A stretch of DNA of 64,000 bases from Pseudomonas fulva (GTDB taxonomy: Bacteria > Pseudomonadota > Gammaproteobacteria > Pseudomonadales > Pseudomonadaceae), in contig NZ_CP082928.1 of the NCBI RefSeq assembly GCF_023517795.1, positions 4,836,001-4,900,000 of the forward strand, given 5' to 3'. Position 1 is the first letter of the stretch; each line of letters starts with the position of its first letter. The notes under the pieces are model-generated. The model was not told where the DNA came from and did not search any database. It saw only the letters and a list, made by a program, of their open reading frames with translations. Below, one piece after another: positions 1-7,256 of this stretch. Made by a program: the position numbers and the translations under genes.

Positions 1-282
1 GAACCAGCAAAGCTGAAACCAGAATGGAGTCGCGACCTTATTCTGAGCGAGATCAATGCACGTGGTGTACCTTGCTATTCCGGTTCATGCTCCGAGGTCT
101 ATCTGGAGAAAGCATTTGATGATACAGGCTGGAGGCCGGAGCAACCCCTTGAGGTCGCGCGCGAGCTGGGCGAAACAAGTCTGATGTTTCTGGTGCACCC
201 GACTCTAAGCAACGATGAAATATCAAAAACCTGTACAGTGCTCGAAGACGTTTTGCGAGAGGCCTCGCTGACGGTTAACTAG
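1..282 (+). CDS. DegT/DnrJ/EryC1/StrS-family sugar aminotransferase, C-terminal part
   Basis: The window opens inside a reading frame that yields 93 residues before TAG at 280-282. The run ARGVPCYSGSCSEVYLEKAF, followed by LGETSLMFLVHP and LSNDEI, is typical of the C-terminus of PLP-dependent DegT/DnrJ/EryC1/StrS aminotransferases, which aminate nucleotide-linked keto-sugars for O-antigen synthesis. The PLP lysine and start lie upstream of the window. It ends 55 bp before a wbpM-type dehydratase on the same strand, which fits: the dehydratase makes the 4-keto sugar that such enzymes use. The exact substrate cannot be read from this fragment. Confidence 0.8.
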   Translation, partial: EPAKLKPEWSRDLILSEINARGVPCYSGSCSEVYLEKAFDDTGWRPEQPLEVARELGETSLMFLVHPTLSNDEISKTCTVLEDVLREASLTVN

Positions 283-337
283 GGGGCCGTCGGATTAATT
301 TAGGCAAAGCAATTTAGTAGGGATACGAGGTAGTGTT

Positions 338-2359
338 GTGTTGAGGTTTGCTGAGCTGCTACGCACTCGCTTGGTTCGGTTGCGCCGTCGCCAGAAGCGA
401 TTACTCCAAGTTGTTATAGACGTGGTGCTCGTTTGGGCTGCATTGTGGCTGGCCTTTGTCGTTCGCCTGGGAGATTTTGACGAGATCTATCCGCTTGACG
501 GCCACCTGTGGCTCTTCGCGCTGGCACCACTGATCTCCATTCCGCTGTTCATACGCTTTGGCATGTACCGAGCCGTGATGCGCTATTTCGGTACCGAGGC
601 ACTGATCGCCATCACCAAGGCGGTCTCTCTTTCGGCACTGATTCTGGCATTGGCGATCTACTGGCATCAGGATGCGCGGGCGGTGATCCCACGCTCCATG
701 GTGTTCAATTACTGGTGGCTGAGCATCATGTTGATCGGCGGGCTGCGCTTGGCCATGCGCCAGTTCTTCATGGGGCACTGGTTTGCAGCCGACCAGCCCT
801 TCAAGTTCAGTAGCCGCGATGCGGGTGCCCCAGCAGTGGCGATCTATGGCGCTGGTTCAGCTGGCAATCAGTTGGCGGCATCCCTGCGGATGGGCCGCTC
901 GATGAGGCCCGTAGCGTTCATCGATGACGACTCGAATATTTCCAATCGAATCATCGCCGGCCTACGGGTTTATTCGCCCAAGCATATCCAGCAGATGATT
1001 GATGATACTGGTGCCACCGAGATCCTGATGGCATTGCCATCGGTGTCACGTACGCGTCGCAGGGAGGTGCTCGAAGCGCTGGAAAAATACCCCCTGCATG
1101 TACGCACCGTTCCCGGCTTCATGGATCTGGCAAGTGGCCGGGTAAAGGTCGAGGATGTACAAGAGGTCGATATCGCCGACCTGCTGGGGCGCGATACCGT
1201 GCCTCCGCAACGCGAGTTGTTCGAGCGCTGCATTCGTGGCCAGGTGGTGATGGTAACCGGGGCTGGTGGTTCGATCGGTTCCGAGTTGTGCCGGCAGATA
1301 CTTGGATCCGGCCCTAAAACGCTACTGTTGTTCGAGCACAGCGAGTTCAACCTCTACGCCATTCATGGCGAACTGGAGCAGCGGATCCGTCGTGAGTCGC
1401 TGGCAGTTCGATTGGTGCCGATTCTTGGCTCGGTGCGTAACCAGCAGCGCCAGGTCGAACTGTTGCGTGCCTGGGATGTGAATACCGTTTACCACGCGGC
1501 CGCCTACAAGCATGTGCCCATGGTTGAGCACAATATCGCCGAAGGCGTATTGAACAATGTGTTGGGTTCGCTGCATACCGCCCAGGCCGCTTTGAAGGCT
1601 GGTGTCGAGCACTTCGTATTGATCTCCACCGACAAGGCCGTGCGCCCCACCAATGTGATGGGCAGCACTAAGCGCCTGGCCGAGATGGTGCTGCAGGCGT
1701 TAAGCCGCGAAAGCGCCCCCGTGCTATTTGGCGACAAAGAAGGTGTGCATCAGGTCAACAAGACCCGGTTCACCATGGTGCGTTTCGGTAATGTGCTTGG
1801 TTCTTCGGGCTCGGTCATACCTCGCTTCTACGAACAGATTCGCAAGGGCGGGCCGGTGACAGTCACCCACCCGAACATTACCCGCTACTTCATGACTATT
1901 CCCGAGGCTGCGCAACTGGTGATCCAGGCCGGCTCCATGGGGCAGGGCGGTGACGTGTTTGTATTGGATATGGGGCAACCGGTAAAGATCGCCGAGCTGG
2001 CCGAGAAGATGATTCACCTCACTGGCCTCAGCGTGGCGTCTGATAACAACCCTAGTGGTGATATCGCCATCGAGTTCACCGGCTTGCGCCCGGGCGAGAA
2101 GCTCTACGAGGAGCTGTTGATCGGCGATAACGTGAGCCCCACCGAACATCCGATGATCATGCGTGCTAACGAAGAGCATCTGCCGTGGGAAACCTTCAAG
2201 GCGGTTATGGCTGATCTGATCAAGGCCGTGGAGCAGGACGATTATGATCGCGTGCGCCAGTTGTTGCGCGACACGGTGAGTGGTTATGCCCCTGAGGGTG
2301 AGATCGTCGATTGGATGCATGTGCGCTGCAAAACGACGAAACCCGCGGCAAAAGACTGA
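338..2359 (+). CDS. wbpM: WbpM-type nucleoside-diphosphate-sugar 4,6-dehydratase
   Basis: A 673-residue inner-membrane protein of the WbpM/FlaA1/CapD-like family. It converts UDP-GlcNAc to the 4-keto-6-deoxy sugar used for N-acetylfucosamine, N-acetylquinovosamine and related O-antigen residues. Four hydrophobic N-terminal segments lie at about residues 25-140. A first Rossmann motif GAGSAG starts near 171, and the catalytic domain opens with GAGGSIGSE near 308. The active site has the WbpM Ser-Met-Lys arrangement (TNVMGSTKR, M441/K445) instead of the usual Tyr-x3-Lys. The start is GTG at 338, behind GAGG at 327-330; length matches the 665-residue P. aeruginosa protein. It sits at the end of the polysaccharide locus, convergent with the rml operon. 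Confidence 0.93.
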   Translation: MLRFAELLRTRLVRLRRRQKRLLQVVIDVVLVWAALWLAFVVRLGDFDEIYPLDGHLWLFALAPLISIPLFIRFGMYRAVMRYFGTEALIAITKAVSLSALILALAIYWHQDARAVIPRSMVFNYWWLSIMLIGGLRLAMRQFFMGHWFAADQPFKFSSRDAGAPAVAIYGAGSAGNQLAASLRMGRSMRPVAFIDDDSNISNRIIAGLRVYSPKHIQQMIDDTGATEILMALPSVSRTRRREVLEALEKYPLHVRTVPGFMDLASGRVKVEDVQEVDIADLLGRDTVPPQRELFERCIRGQVVMVTGAGGSIGSELCRQILGSGPKTLLLFEHSEFNLYAIHGELEQRIRRESLAVRLVPILGSVRNQQRQVELLRAWDVNTVYHAAAYKHVPMVEHNIAEGVLNNVLGSLHTAQAALKAGVEHFVLISTDKAVRPTNVMGSTKRLAEMVLQALSRESAPVLFGDKEGVHQVNKTRFTMVRFGNVLGSSGSVIPRFYEQIRKGGPVTVTHPNITRYFMTIPEAAQLVIQAGSMGQGGDVFVLDMGQPVKIAELAEKMIHLTGLSVASDNNPSGDIAIEFTGLRPGEKLYEELLIGDNVSPTEHPMIMRANEEHLPWETFKAVMADLIKAVEQDDYDRVRQLLRDTVSGYAPEGEIVDWMHVRCKTTKPAAKD

Positions 2360-2369
2360 AGGCTTAGCA

Positions 2370-2393
2370 GGCACTTCTTTGTCCAGAAGTGCC
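2370..2393. terminator. Hairpin between convergent wbpM and rmlD
   Basis: A perfect 9-bp stem (GGCACTTCT / AGAAGTGCC) with a 6-nt loop lies in the 48-bp gap between the stops of wbpM and rmlD. A pyrimidine-rich stretch CTCCCTCTTT follows on the + strand. It is placed to stop transcription from both sides, although there is no clean T-run. Confidence 0.6.
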
Positions 2394-2407
2394 GCTCCCT
2401 CTTTAGC

Positions 2408-3277
2408 TCATTCCTTTCTGTTCAGACACTCGAGCAGGCCGTGGTGCCAGTCCGGCAGGCGCACGCCCCAATCGCGCTCCAGACGGCTGCAGTCCAGGCG
2501 CGAGTTGAGGGGGCGCTTGGCGGGCGTCGGGTAATCCGTGGTGGCGATGGGCTTCAGCGTGGCGACGGGCTTGCCCTGTGCCAGCAGCTGCGCGGCGATG
2601 GCTTCGGCAAAGCCGAACCAGGAGGTCTCGCCCCGGGCAGTGAAGTGATAAACGCCCCAGGCTGCGGTTTGCTGCTGTTGCCAGCGCTCGATCAGTTGCC
2701 CGGTCGCGGCGGCGATGCTGCCGGCCCAGGTCGGCGCGCCGATCTGGTCGGCCACCACGCTGAGCTGCTCACGCTCCTGCAGCAGGCGCTGCATGGTCAG
2801 CAGGAAGTTGCGCCCGTGCCGCGAATACACCCAGCTGGTGCGCAGGATCAGGTGCTTGCCACCCACCGCCGCGATGGCCTGTTCGCCAGCCAGCTTGCTG
2901 CGGCCATAGACGCCCAGTGGGTTGGCAACGTCGTCCTCGTCATAGGCAGTGGCTTTGCTGCCATCGAACACGTAGTCGGTGGAGTAGTGGATCAAGGGAA
3001 CATCGAGCGCTGCGGCTTCTTCGGCCAGTATGCCGGGCGCCACGGCATTGATCGCAAAGGCCGCCTCCGGCTCGTTTTCGGCGGCATCGACCGCGGTGTG
3101 CGCAGCGGCATTGATGATCAGCTCCGGGCGCAGATGGCGCACGGTCTCGCGCAGACGCTCTGTGTCGGCAAGGTCGAGCTGCTCGCGGCCCAGCACGATC
3201 AATTCATGCTGCTTGCTGAGCAGCAGCTGCAGCTCACGGCTGACCTGACCGTGCTGACCGAGCAGAAGGATCTTCAT
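2408..3277 (-). CDS. rmlD: dTDP-4-dehydrorhamnose reductase
   Basis: Last step of dTDP-L-rhamnose synthesis: NAD(P)H-dependent reduction of dTDP-6-deoxy-L-lyxo-4-hexulose. The 289-residue protein starts MKILLLGQHGQVSREL, with the GxxGQ nucleotide motif of RmlD. It has STDYVFDG and the catalytic YGRSK (Tyr-x3-Lys) followed by LAGEQAI. The frame is open further upstream, but ATG at 3277 gives the family start and overlaps the rmlC stop as ATGA, showing translational coupling. It is the last gene of the rmlB-rmlA-rmlC-rmlD operon. Confidence 0.95.
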   Translation of the reverse strand: MKILLLGQHGQVSRELQLLLSKQHELIVLGREQLDLADTERLRETVRHLRPELIINAAAHTAVDAAENEPEAAFAINAVAPGILAEEAAALDVPLIHYSTDYVFDGSKATAYDEDDVANPLGVYGRSKLAGEQAIAAVGGKHLILRTSWVYSRHGRNFLLTMQRLLQEREQLSVVADQIGAPTWAGSIAAATGQLIERWQQQQTAAWGVYHFTARGETSWFGFAEAIAAQLLAQGKPVATLKPIATTDYPTPAKRPLNSRLDCSRLERDWGVRLPDWHHGLLECLNRKE

Positions 3278-3819
3278 GCGAACACGTCCGCTTCGTCGAA
3301 GCTCAGGCCCTGCTGATCCTTGGCGGAAAGCCTCGGCTCGCCCTGCAGCGGCCAGTCGATGGCCAGCGTCGGGTCGTTCCAGCGAATGCAACGTTCGTGT
3401 GCAGGCGCGTAGTAGTCGGTGGTCTTGTAGAGGAATTCGGCGAATTCGCTGAGCACCACGAAGCCATGGGCAAAACCTTCGGGGACCCACATCTGCCGTT
3501 TGTTGTCGGCGGACAGGTGCGCGCCTACCCACTGGCCAAAGGTCGGCGATTGGCGACGCAGGTCCACGGCGACGTCATACACCTCGCCAGCGGTGACACG
3601 CACCAGCTTGCCCTGGGCCTGCTGCACCTGATAGTGCAGGCCACGCAGCACGCCCTGTTGCGAGCGCGAGTGGTTGTCCTGGACGAAGGTGGGATTCAGG
3701 CCCGTGGCTTCGCTGAAGGCGCGGGCGTTGAAGCTTTCGAAAAAGAAGCCGCGCTCATCGCCGAACACCTTGGGTTCGAGTATCAGTACGTCGGAGATGG
3801 CGGTTTGAATGATGTGCAT
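3274..3819 (-). CDS. rmlC: dTDP-4-dehydrorhamnose 3,5-epimerase
   Basis: A 181-residue cupin epimerase that inverts C3 and C5 of the 4-keto sugar in dTDP-rhamnose synthesis. Visible family marks are GFFFESFN, the substrate-binding and catalytic-His segment GVLRGLHYQ, VDLRRQSPTFGQWVG and WVPEGFAHGFVVLSE. ATG at 3819 overlaps the rmlA stop by one base (TGATG); the longer open frame upstream adds residues foreign to the family. It is the third gene of the operon and overlaps rmlD by 4 bp. Confidence 0.95.
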   Translation of the reverse strand: MHIIQTAISDVLILEPKVFGDERGFFFESFNARAFSEATGLNPTFVQDNHSRSQQGVLRGLHYQVQQAQGKLVRVTAGEVYDVAVDLRRQSPTFGQWVGAHLSADNKRQMWVPEGFAHGFVVLSEFAEFLYKTTDYYAPAHERCIRWNDPTLAIDWPLQGEPRLSAKDQQGLSFDEADVFA

Positions 3820-4688
3820 CAGTTGTCCTCGGCCAGGCTGAACAGGTACTGGCCATAGCCGGTCTTGCCAAACGCCTTGGCCTGGCGCAGCAGGCATTCG
3901 CGGTCGATCCAGCCCTGCCCGTAGGCAATTTCTTCCAGGCAGGCGACTTTCAGCCCCTGGCGGTGCTCGATGGTTTGCACGTACTGCGAGGCTTCCAAGA
4001 GGCTGTCGTGGGTGCCAGTGTCGAGCCAGGCGAAGCCGCGGCCGAAGCGTTCCACGCGCAAGTCGCCGCGCTGCAGGTAGGCATTGTTGACGTCGGTGAT
4101 CTCCAGCTCGCCGCGTGGCGAGGGCTTGACCGCCTTGGCGATCTCGATCACGTCGTTGTCGTAGAAGTACAGGCCGGTGACGGCATAGCTGGAGCGCGGC
4201 TGGGCCGGCTTTTCCTCGATGGAAATCGCCTGGCCCTGGGCATCGAACTCCACCACGCCAAAGCGCTCGGGATCCTTGACCCAGTAACCGAACACGGTGG
4301 CGCCCTTGTCCGCGGCAGCCGCGCGCAGGAGTTTTTCGGTGAAGTGCTGACCGTGGAAGATGTTGTCACCAAGGATCAGGCACACCGGATCGTCGCCGAT
4401 AAACTGCTCGCCAATGATGAAGGCGCGGGCCAGGCCGTCCGGCTCCGGCTGTTCGGCGTAGCTCAGTTGCAGGCCGAACTGGCTGCCGTCGCCGAGCAGC
4501 TTCTGGAACTGCGGCAGGTCGTGGGGCGTGGAGATGACCAGAATCTCGCGGATGCCGGCGAGCATCAGCACCGAAAGCGGGTAGTAGATCATCGGCTTGT
4601 CGTAGATCGGCAGCAGCTGCTTGGACAGGCCCAGGGTGATCGGGTGCAAACGGGTGCCGGAGCCACCGGCGAGAATGATGCCTTTCAC
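3819..4688 (-). CDS. rmlA: glucose-1-phosphate thymidylyltransferase
   Basis: First enzyme of dTDP-L-rhamnose synthesis; it couples glucose-1-phosphate to dTTP and is feedback-inhibited by dTDP-rhamnose in characterised homologues. The 289-residue protein has the nucleotidyltransferase signature GGSGTRLHP near the N-terminus, [16 protein letters not shown], and the metal-binding [18 protein letters not shown] and [13 protein letters not shown] are also family motifs. Length is standard. It overlaps rmlB by 4 bp upstream and rmlC by 1 bp downstream. Confidence 0.96.
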   Translation of the reverse strand: MKGIILAGGSGTRLHPITLGLSKQLLPIYDKPMIYYPLSVLMLAGIREILVISTPHDLPQFQKLLGDGSQFGLQLSYAEQPEPDGLARAFIIGEQFIGDDPVCLILGDNIFHGQHFTEKLLRAAAADKGATVFGYWVKDPERFGVVEFDAQGQAISIEEKPAQPRSSYAVTGLYFYDNDVIEIAKAVKPSPRGELEITDVNNAYLQRGDLRVERFGRGFAWLDTGTHDSLLEASQYVQTIEHRQGLKVACLEEIAYGQGWIDRECLLRQAKAFGKTGYGQYLFSLAEDN

Positions 4689-5752
4689 TGTTGTTGCTCC
4701 CTGGGGGCGCCGAGCCGCTCACGCTGGTAGCTGCCGTCCTGCACGCGGCGGCACCAGTCGAGGTTGTCCAGGTACCAGCGCACGGTCTTGCGCAGGCCGC
4801 TGGGAAAGGTCTCTTCGGGGGTCCACCCAAGCTCGCGCTCGATCTTGCTGGCGTCGATGGCGTAGCGCAGGTCATGGCCGGGGCGGTCGGTGACAAAGGT
4901 GATCTGCTCGCGGTAGGAGCCCGCGGCACGCGGTTGCAGCTCGTCGAGCAGGTCGCAGATGGCGTGCACCACATCGAGGTTCTTCTGCTCGTTGTGGCCG
5001 CCGATATTGTAGGTCTCACCGACCGCGCCGCGGGTCACCACCTGCAGCAGGGCGCGGGCGTGGTCCTCGACGAACAGCCAGTCGCGTACCTGCTGGCCAT
5101 TGCCATACACCGGCAGCGGCTTGCCATCCAGGGCGTTGAGGATCACCAGCGGAATCAGCTTCTCCGGGAAGTGATACGGGCCGTAGTTGTTCGAGCAGTT
5201 GGTCAGCAGCACCGGCAGGCCGTAGGTGCGCTGCCAGGCGCGCACCAGGTGGTCCGAGGCCGCCTTGCTGGCCGAGTAGGGCGAGCTGGGGGCGTAGGGC
5301 GTGGTTTCGGTGAACAGGTCGTCGACGCCGTGCAGGTCGCCGTATACCTCGTCGGTGGAAATATGGTGGAAGCGAAACGCCTGGCGACGGGCCTCGTCCA
5401 GCTTCGACCAGTAGGCGCGGGTGGCCTCCAGCAGCGCATAGGTGCCGACGATATTGGTCTGGATGAATGCTGCCGGGCCGTCGATGGAGCGGTCGACGTG
5501 GGACTCGGCGGCCAGGTGCATGATGGCGTCGGGCTGGAAGCTTTGCAGCGCATCGGCTACCGCAGGCTGATCGCCGATATCCGCTTGCAGGAAGCGATAG
5601 CGCGGGTTGCTCTCGACCTCGCGCAGGGATTCCAGGTTGCCGGCGTAGGTCAGCTTGTCGAGGTTGAGCACCTCGTGGTCGGTGTCCTTGATCAGGTGGC
5701 GGATCAGCGCGGAGCCGATAAAGCCGGCGCCGCCGGTGACGAGAATACGCAT
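4685..5752 (-). CDS. rmlB: dTDP-glucose 4,6-dehydratase
   Basis: An extended short-chain dehydrogenase that turns dTDP-glucose into dTDP-4-keto-6-deoxyglucose. It has the NAD-binding motif [11 protein letters not shown] near residue 6, [20 protein letters not shown], the catalytic [10 protein letters not shown] and [18 protein letters not shown] chose ATG at 5752 (355 aa) because GGAA precedes it at a usable distance. An in-frame ATG at 5764 would add four residues but has no Shine-Dalgarno sequence. It is the first gene of rmlBACD, and its upstream region carries no gene until the wbpM relic. Confidence 0.95.
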   Translation of the reverse strand: MRILVTGGAGFIGSALIRHLIKDTDHEVLNLDKLTYAGNLESLREVESNPRYRFLQADIGDQPAVADALQSFQPDAIMHLAAESHVDRSIDGPAAFIQTNIVGTYALLEATRAYWSKLDEARRQAFRFHHISTDEVYGDLHGVDDLFTETTPYAPSSPYSASKAASDHLVRAWQRTYGLPVLLTNCSNNYGPYHFPEKLIPLVILNALDGKPLPVYGNGQQVRDWLFVEDHARALLQVVTRGAVGETYNIGGHNEQKNLDVVHAICDLLDELQPRAAGSYREQITFVTDRPGHDLRYAIDASKIERELGWTPEETFPSGLRKTVRWYLDNLDWCRRVQDGSYQRERLGAPREQQQ

Positions 5753-5868
5753 GTTCAATTCCATTGAAAAAAAGCGTGATTATGCCCTCACTTTGATTCT
5801 GGTGCGCGGTATATATGGATGCCTTAGTTAGACGAGCTTCTGTTTTAGCCCTGAGTAAGGCCTAGAGC

Positions 5869-5997
5869 GACTCTGGGGTGCGTTTGAAGAGCCGCATTCG
5901 TCAACTGTTAGGTGAAATGGTCTGCGGTTACTCGCCGGAGGACGGAGTCGTCGACTGGATGCACCAGCGCCGTGCCGCCAACAAGCCAGTGGAATAA
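5869..5997 (+). pseudogene. Relic of a wbpM C-terminus
   Basis: A short open stretch from just after TAG (5863-5865) to TAA (5995-5997) ends in a peptide clearly homologous to the last residues of the intact wbpM at 338-2359. RIRQLL, GYSPE and VVDWMH match RVRQLL, GYAPE and IVDWMH. I count 18 identities in 34 aligned positions, so it is not a recent duplicate. There is no start codon context or catalytic domain. It lies on the + strand beyond the rml operon and is followed by a strong hairpin that probably ended the lost gene. Confidence 0.75.
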
Positions 5998-6021
5998 TCA
6001 ATCCAGGTTTGGCCAGTGAGC

Positions 6022-6051
6022 AGCGATACCCACGGATAGGTGGGTATCGCT
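6022..6051 (+). terminator. Strong hairpin after the wbpM relic
   Basis: A perfect 12-bp stem (AGCGATACCCAC / GTGGGTATCGCT) with a GGATAG loop lies 24 bp after the relic stop and 8 bp from the end of the small minus-strand ORF at 6059. There is no T-run. It may be the old wbpM terminator and can act on both strands. Confidence 0.6.
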
Positions 6052-6058
6052 CAGGGCT

Positions 6059-6325
6059 CTACGTTTTATCCGAGAGGCTTACGCCTTGATGTAAGCGGCT
6101 CAGAAACCCCACTTCGAAGGCGCGGCGCTGTATATCCGCGGGTATCTCTTCGCGTTCGAAAATCAGGGCGGCCCATAGCCAGTTCCTGCGGTTGCCGGCT
6201 AGCCAGGCCTGGGCCGCTTGAACGCCCTGGTTGAAGGCGGGGCGGCAATCTTGCGCCCAGGCGATGGTCAACCCAGGGTGGCCCTGATAGCTGGGCAGCG
6301 TGGTGGCGATGATTCTCTTATTCAT
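6059..6325 (-). CDS. Small hypothetical protein, possibly QslA-like
   Basis: An 88-residue protein starting MNKRIIATTLPSYQ, with ATG at 6325 behind GGAGG. It has no signal peptide or membrane segment. The C-terminal half contains WLWAALIFE and RAFEVGFLSRLHQ, which reminds me of short Pseudomonas proteins placed in the LasR-antiactivator QslA domain family. I recall this pattern from memory, so treat it as a hint only. The start overlaps the stop region of the upstream 91-aa ORF by 8 bp, so the two are probably co-translated. Confidence 0.65.
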   Translation of the reverse strand: MNKRIIATTLPSYQGHPGLTIAWAQDCRPAFNQGVQAAQAWLAGNRRNWLWAALIFEREEIPADIQRRAFEVGFLSRLHQGVSLSDKT

Positions 6326-6593
6326 GGCTGCTTCCTCCCTGAAGCTGGGACAGTGCCCTGCGGTACAGCACCACCAATTCGTCCAGCAGGTCATTGGCGG
6401 CCAGTGTTGCCAACCGTATTCGCAGCCGGTCGGTGCTGTGCTCTGCATGGCTAGTGAGATCTTCCAGTAGCTCTCGCAGTAGGGCGGCACGCAATTCGGC
6501 ATCGCCTTGAGCGTTCTGGGTTTGGTAGTCGGTGACGGGGATTGGGCTTGGGCGCCTTGGAAATGGCAGGACGCGACCTTGCGGATTAGCCAT
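6318..6593 (-). CDS. Small hypothetical protein
   Basis: A 91-residue protein with a good ribosome binding site (GGAGG) before ATG at 6593. The first 30 residues are proline- and glutamine-rich; the rest is a predicted amphipathic helix region (LRAALLRELLEDL, LDELVVLYRRALSQ). I do not recognise a family. It is the first coding frame downstream of the structured leader at 6685-6911 and overlaps the next ORF by 8 bp, so both are probably expressed from the promoter at 6918-6946. Confidence 0.65.
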   Translation of the reverse strand: MANPQGRVLPFPRRPSPIPVTDYQTQNAQGDAELRAALLRELLEDLTSHAEHSTDRLRIRLATLAANDLLDELVVLYRRALSQLQGGSSHE

Positions 6594-6684
6594 GGTACAC
6601 CTCCTTCATGGAGGTTTCGGTAGGTGCTCGATGGGCAAGGAGGTGCCCTTGCATAAAAGCTGGATAGCGCATTTTCCTTATGCT

Positions 6685-6911
6685 CCTTGGTTTGGTTAAG
6701 GAGCCGCCACCGCCGTTGCTACGCGGGAATGGTGACGGACCGCACGGGGGTAGCAAACCGGAAACCAAGGGAACCGGCCAGGCCGAAGCCTGCCCCGTAC
6801 GGCCCGCCATAGAAATGCAGTAGCACGGTAACGGGTACCGGCTAGGCAATTACGACGCACCGCGTCTTGGTTTTTCAGGTTGCTACACCCGGCCACGGTA
6901 CCAACCGTGGC
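6685..6911 (-). ncRNA. Putative P4 CI / P1 C4-like antisense RNA leader
   Basis: Read on the minus strand, an upstream target carries GTAGCAACC (6886-6878) and AACCAAGA (6873-6866). A central core carries CCTTGGTTT (6770-6762) and GGTTTGCTACC (6759-6749). A second target carries GTAGCAACG (6722-6714) and AAACCAAGG (6693-6685). The core is thus complementary at two separate blocks to both flanking targets, the layout of phage C4/CI immunity RNAs. Next to the core is a UUCG-capped stem AGGC/GCCU (6791-6780), and a 7-bp hairpin lies at 6910-6893. A frame across it reads GRTGQASAWPV, resembling the Ash-type reading seen over such loci in enterobacterial phages. The family assignment is from memory, not from a search. 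Confidence 0.55.
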
Positions 6912-6917
6912 AGGCGC

Positions 6918-6946
6918 ACTGTAGCTTGGGATATGGGCATTGGCAA
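6918..6946 (-). promoter_or_regulatory. Sigma-70-type promoter for the antisense-RNA leader
   Basis: On the minus strand, TTGCCA (6946-6941, five of six matches to TTGACA) is separated by exactly 17 bp from TACAGT (6923-6918, four of six to TATAAT). Transcription would begin near 6911, just before the 7-bp hairpin and first target block of the leader. Confidence 0.5.
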
Positions 6947-7061
6947 CCGCCGCAGCCAGCCCTGGCAAGCCTCACGGAGGTTGGGAGCACGAGGTGGATG
7001 AAAAGGGCGCCGGCTGCTCGTAGCGCCAGCGAACGGCGGTCCGCCGGACTAACTCGCGGGT

Positions 7062-7181
7062 GGGAGCGGGCCATGCCCGCGAAAAATCACGGACGGCGGG
7101 CACGGAGTTTTGTGGGAGAGGCTTTAGCCTCGAATCATTTATCAAGGCAAACAAAGAGCTCGGGGCTAAAGCCCCTCCCAC
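7062..7181. repeat. REP elements, single copy plus inverted pair
   Basis: A single REP-like palindrome GGGAGCGGGCCATGCCCGCG ends at 7081. An inverted pair follows at 7112-7181, GTGGGAGAGGCTTTAGCC against GGGGCTAAAGCCCCTCCCAC. They fill the gap upstream of the convergent end of the chemoreceptor gene. The same first family recurs at 17412-17521. Confidence 0.75.
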
Positions 7182-7256
7182 GGGTTCGCGAACGGCCGTT
7201 CTCGCCACTTGGCTGCCAAAATCGGCGAACCTGGCTTAAAAATTATGGACCGGTTC

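Noticed and set aside
6586..6849. 87-codon minus-strand frame crossing the antisense-RNA leader (Ash-like reading)
   Set aside because: It has a pattern like phage Ash proteins, but that reading probably reflects conserved RNA sequence. No ribosome binding site precedes it, and the complementarity explains the conservation better.
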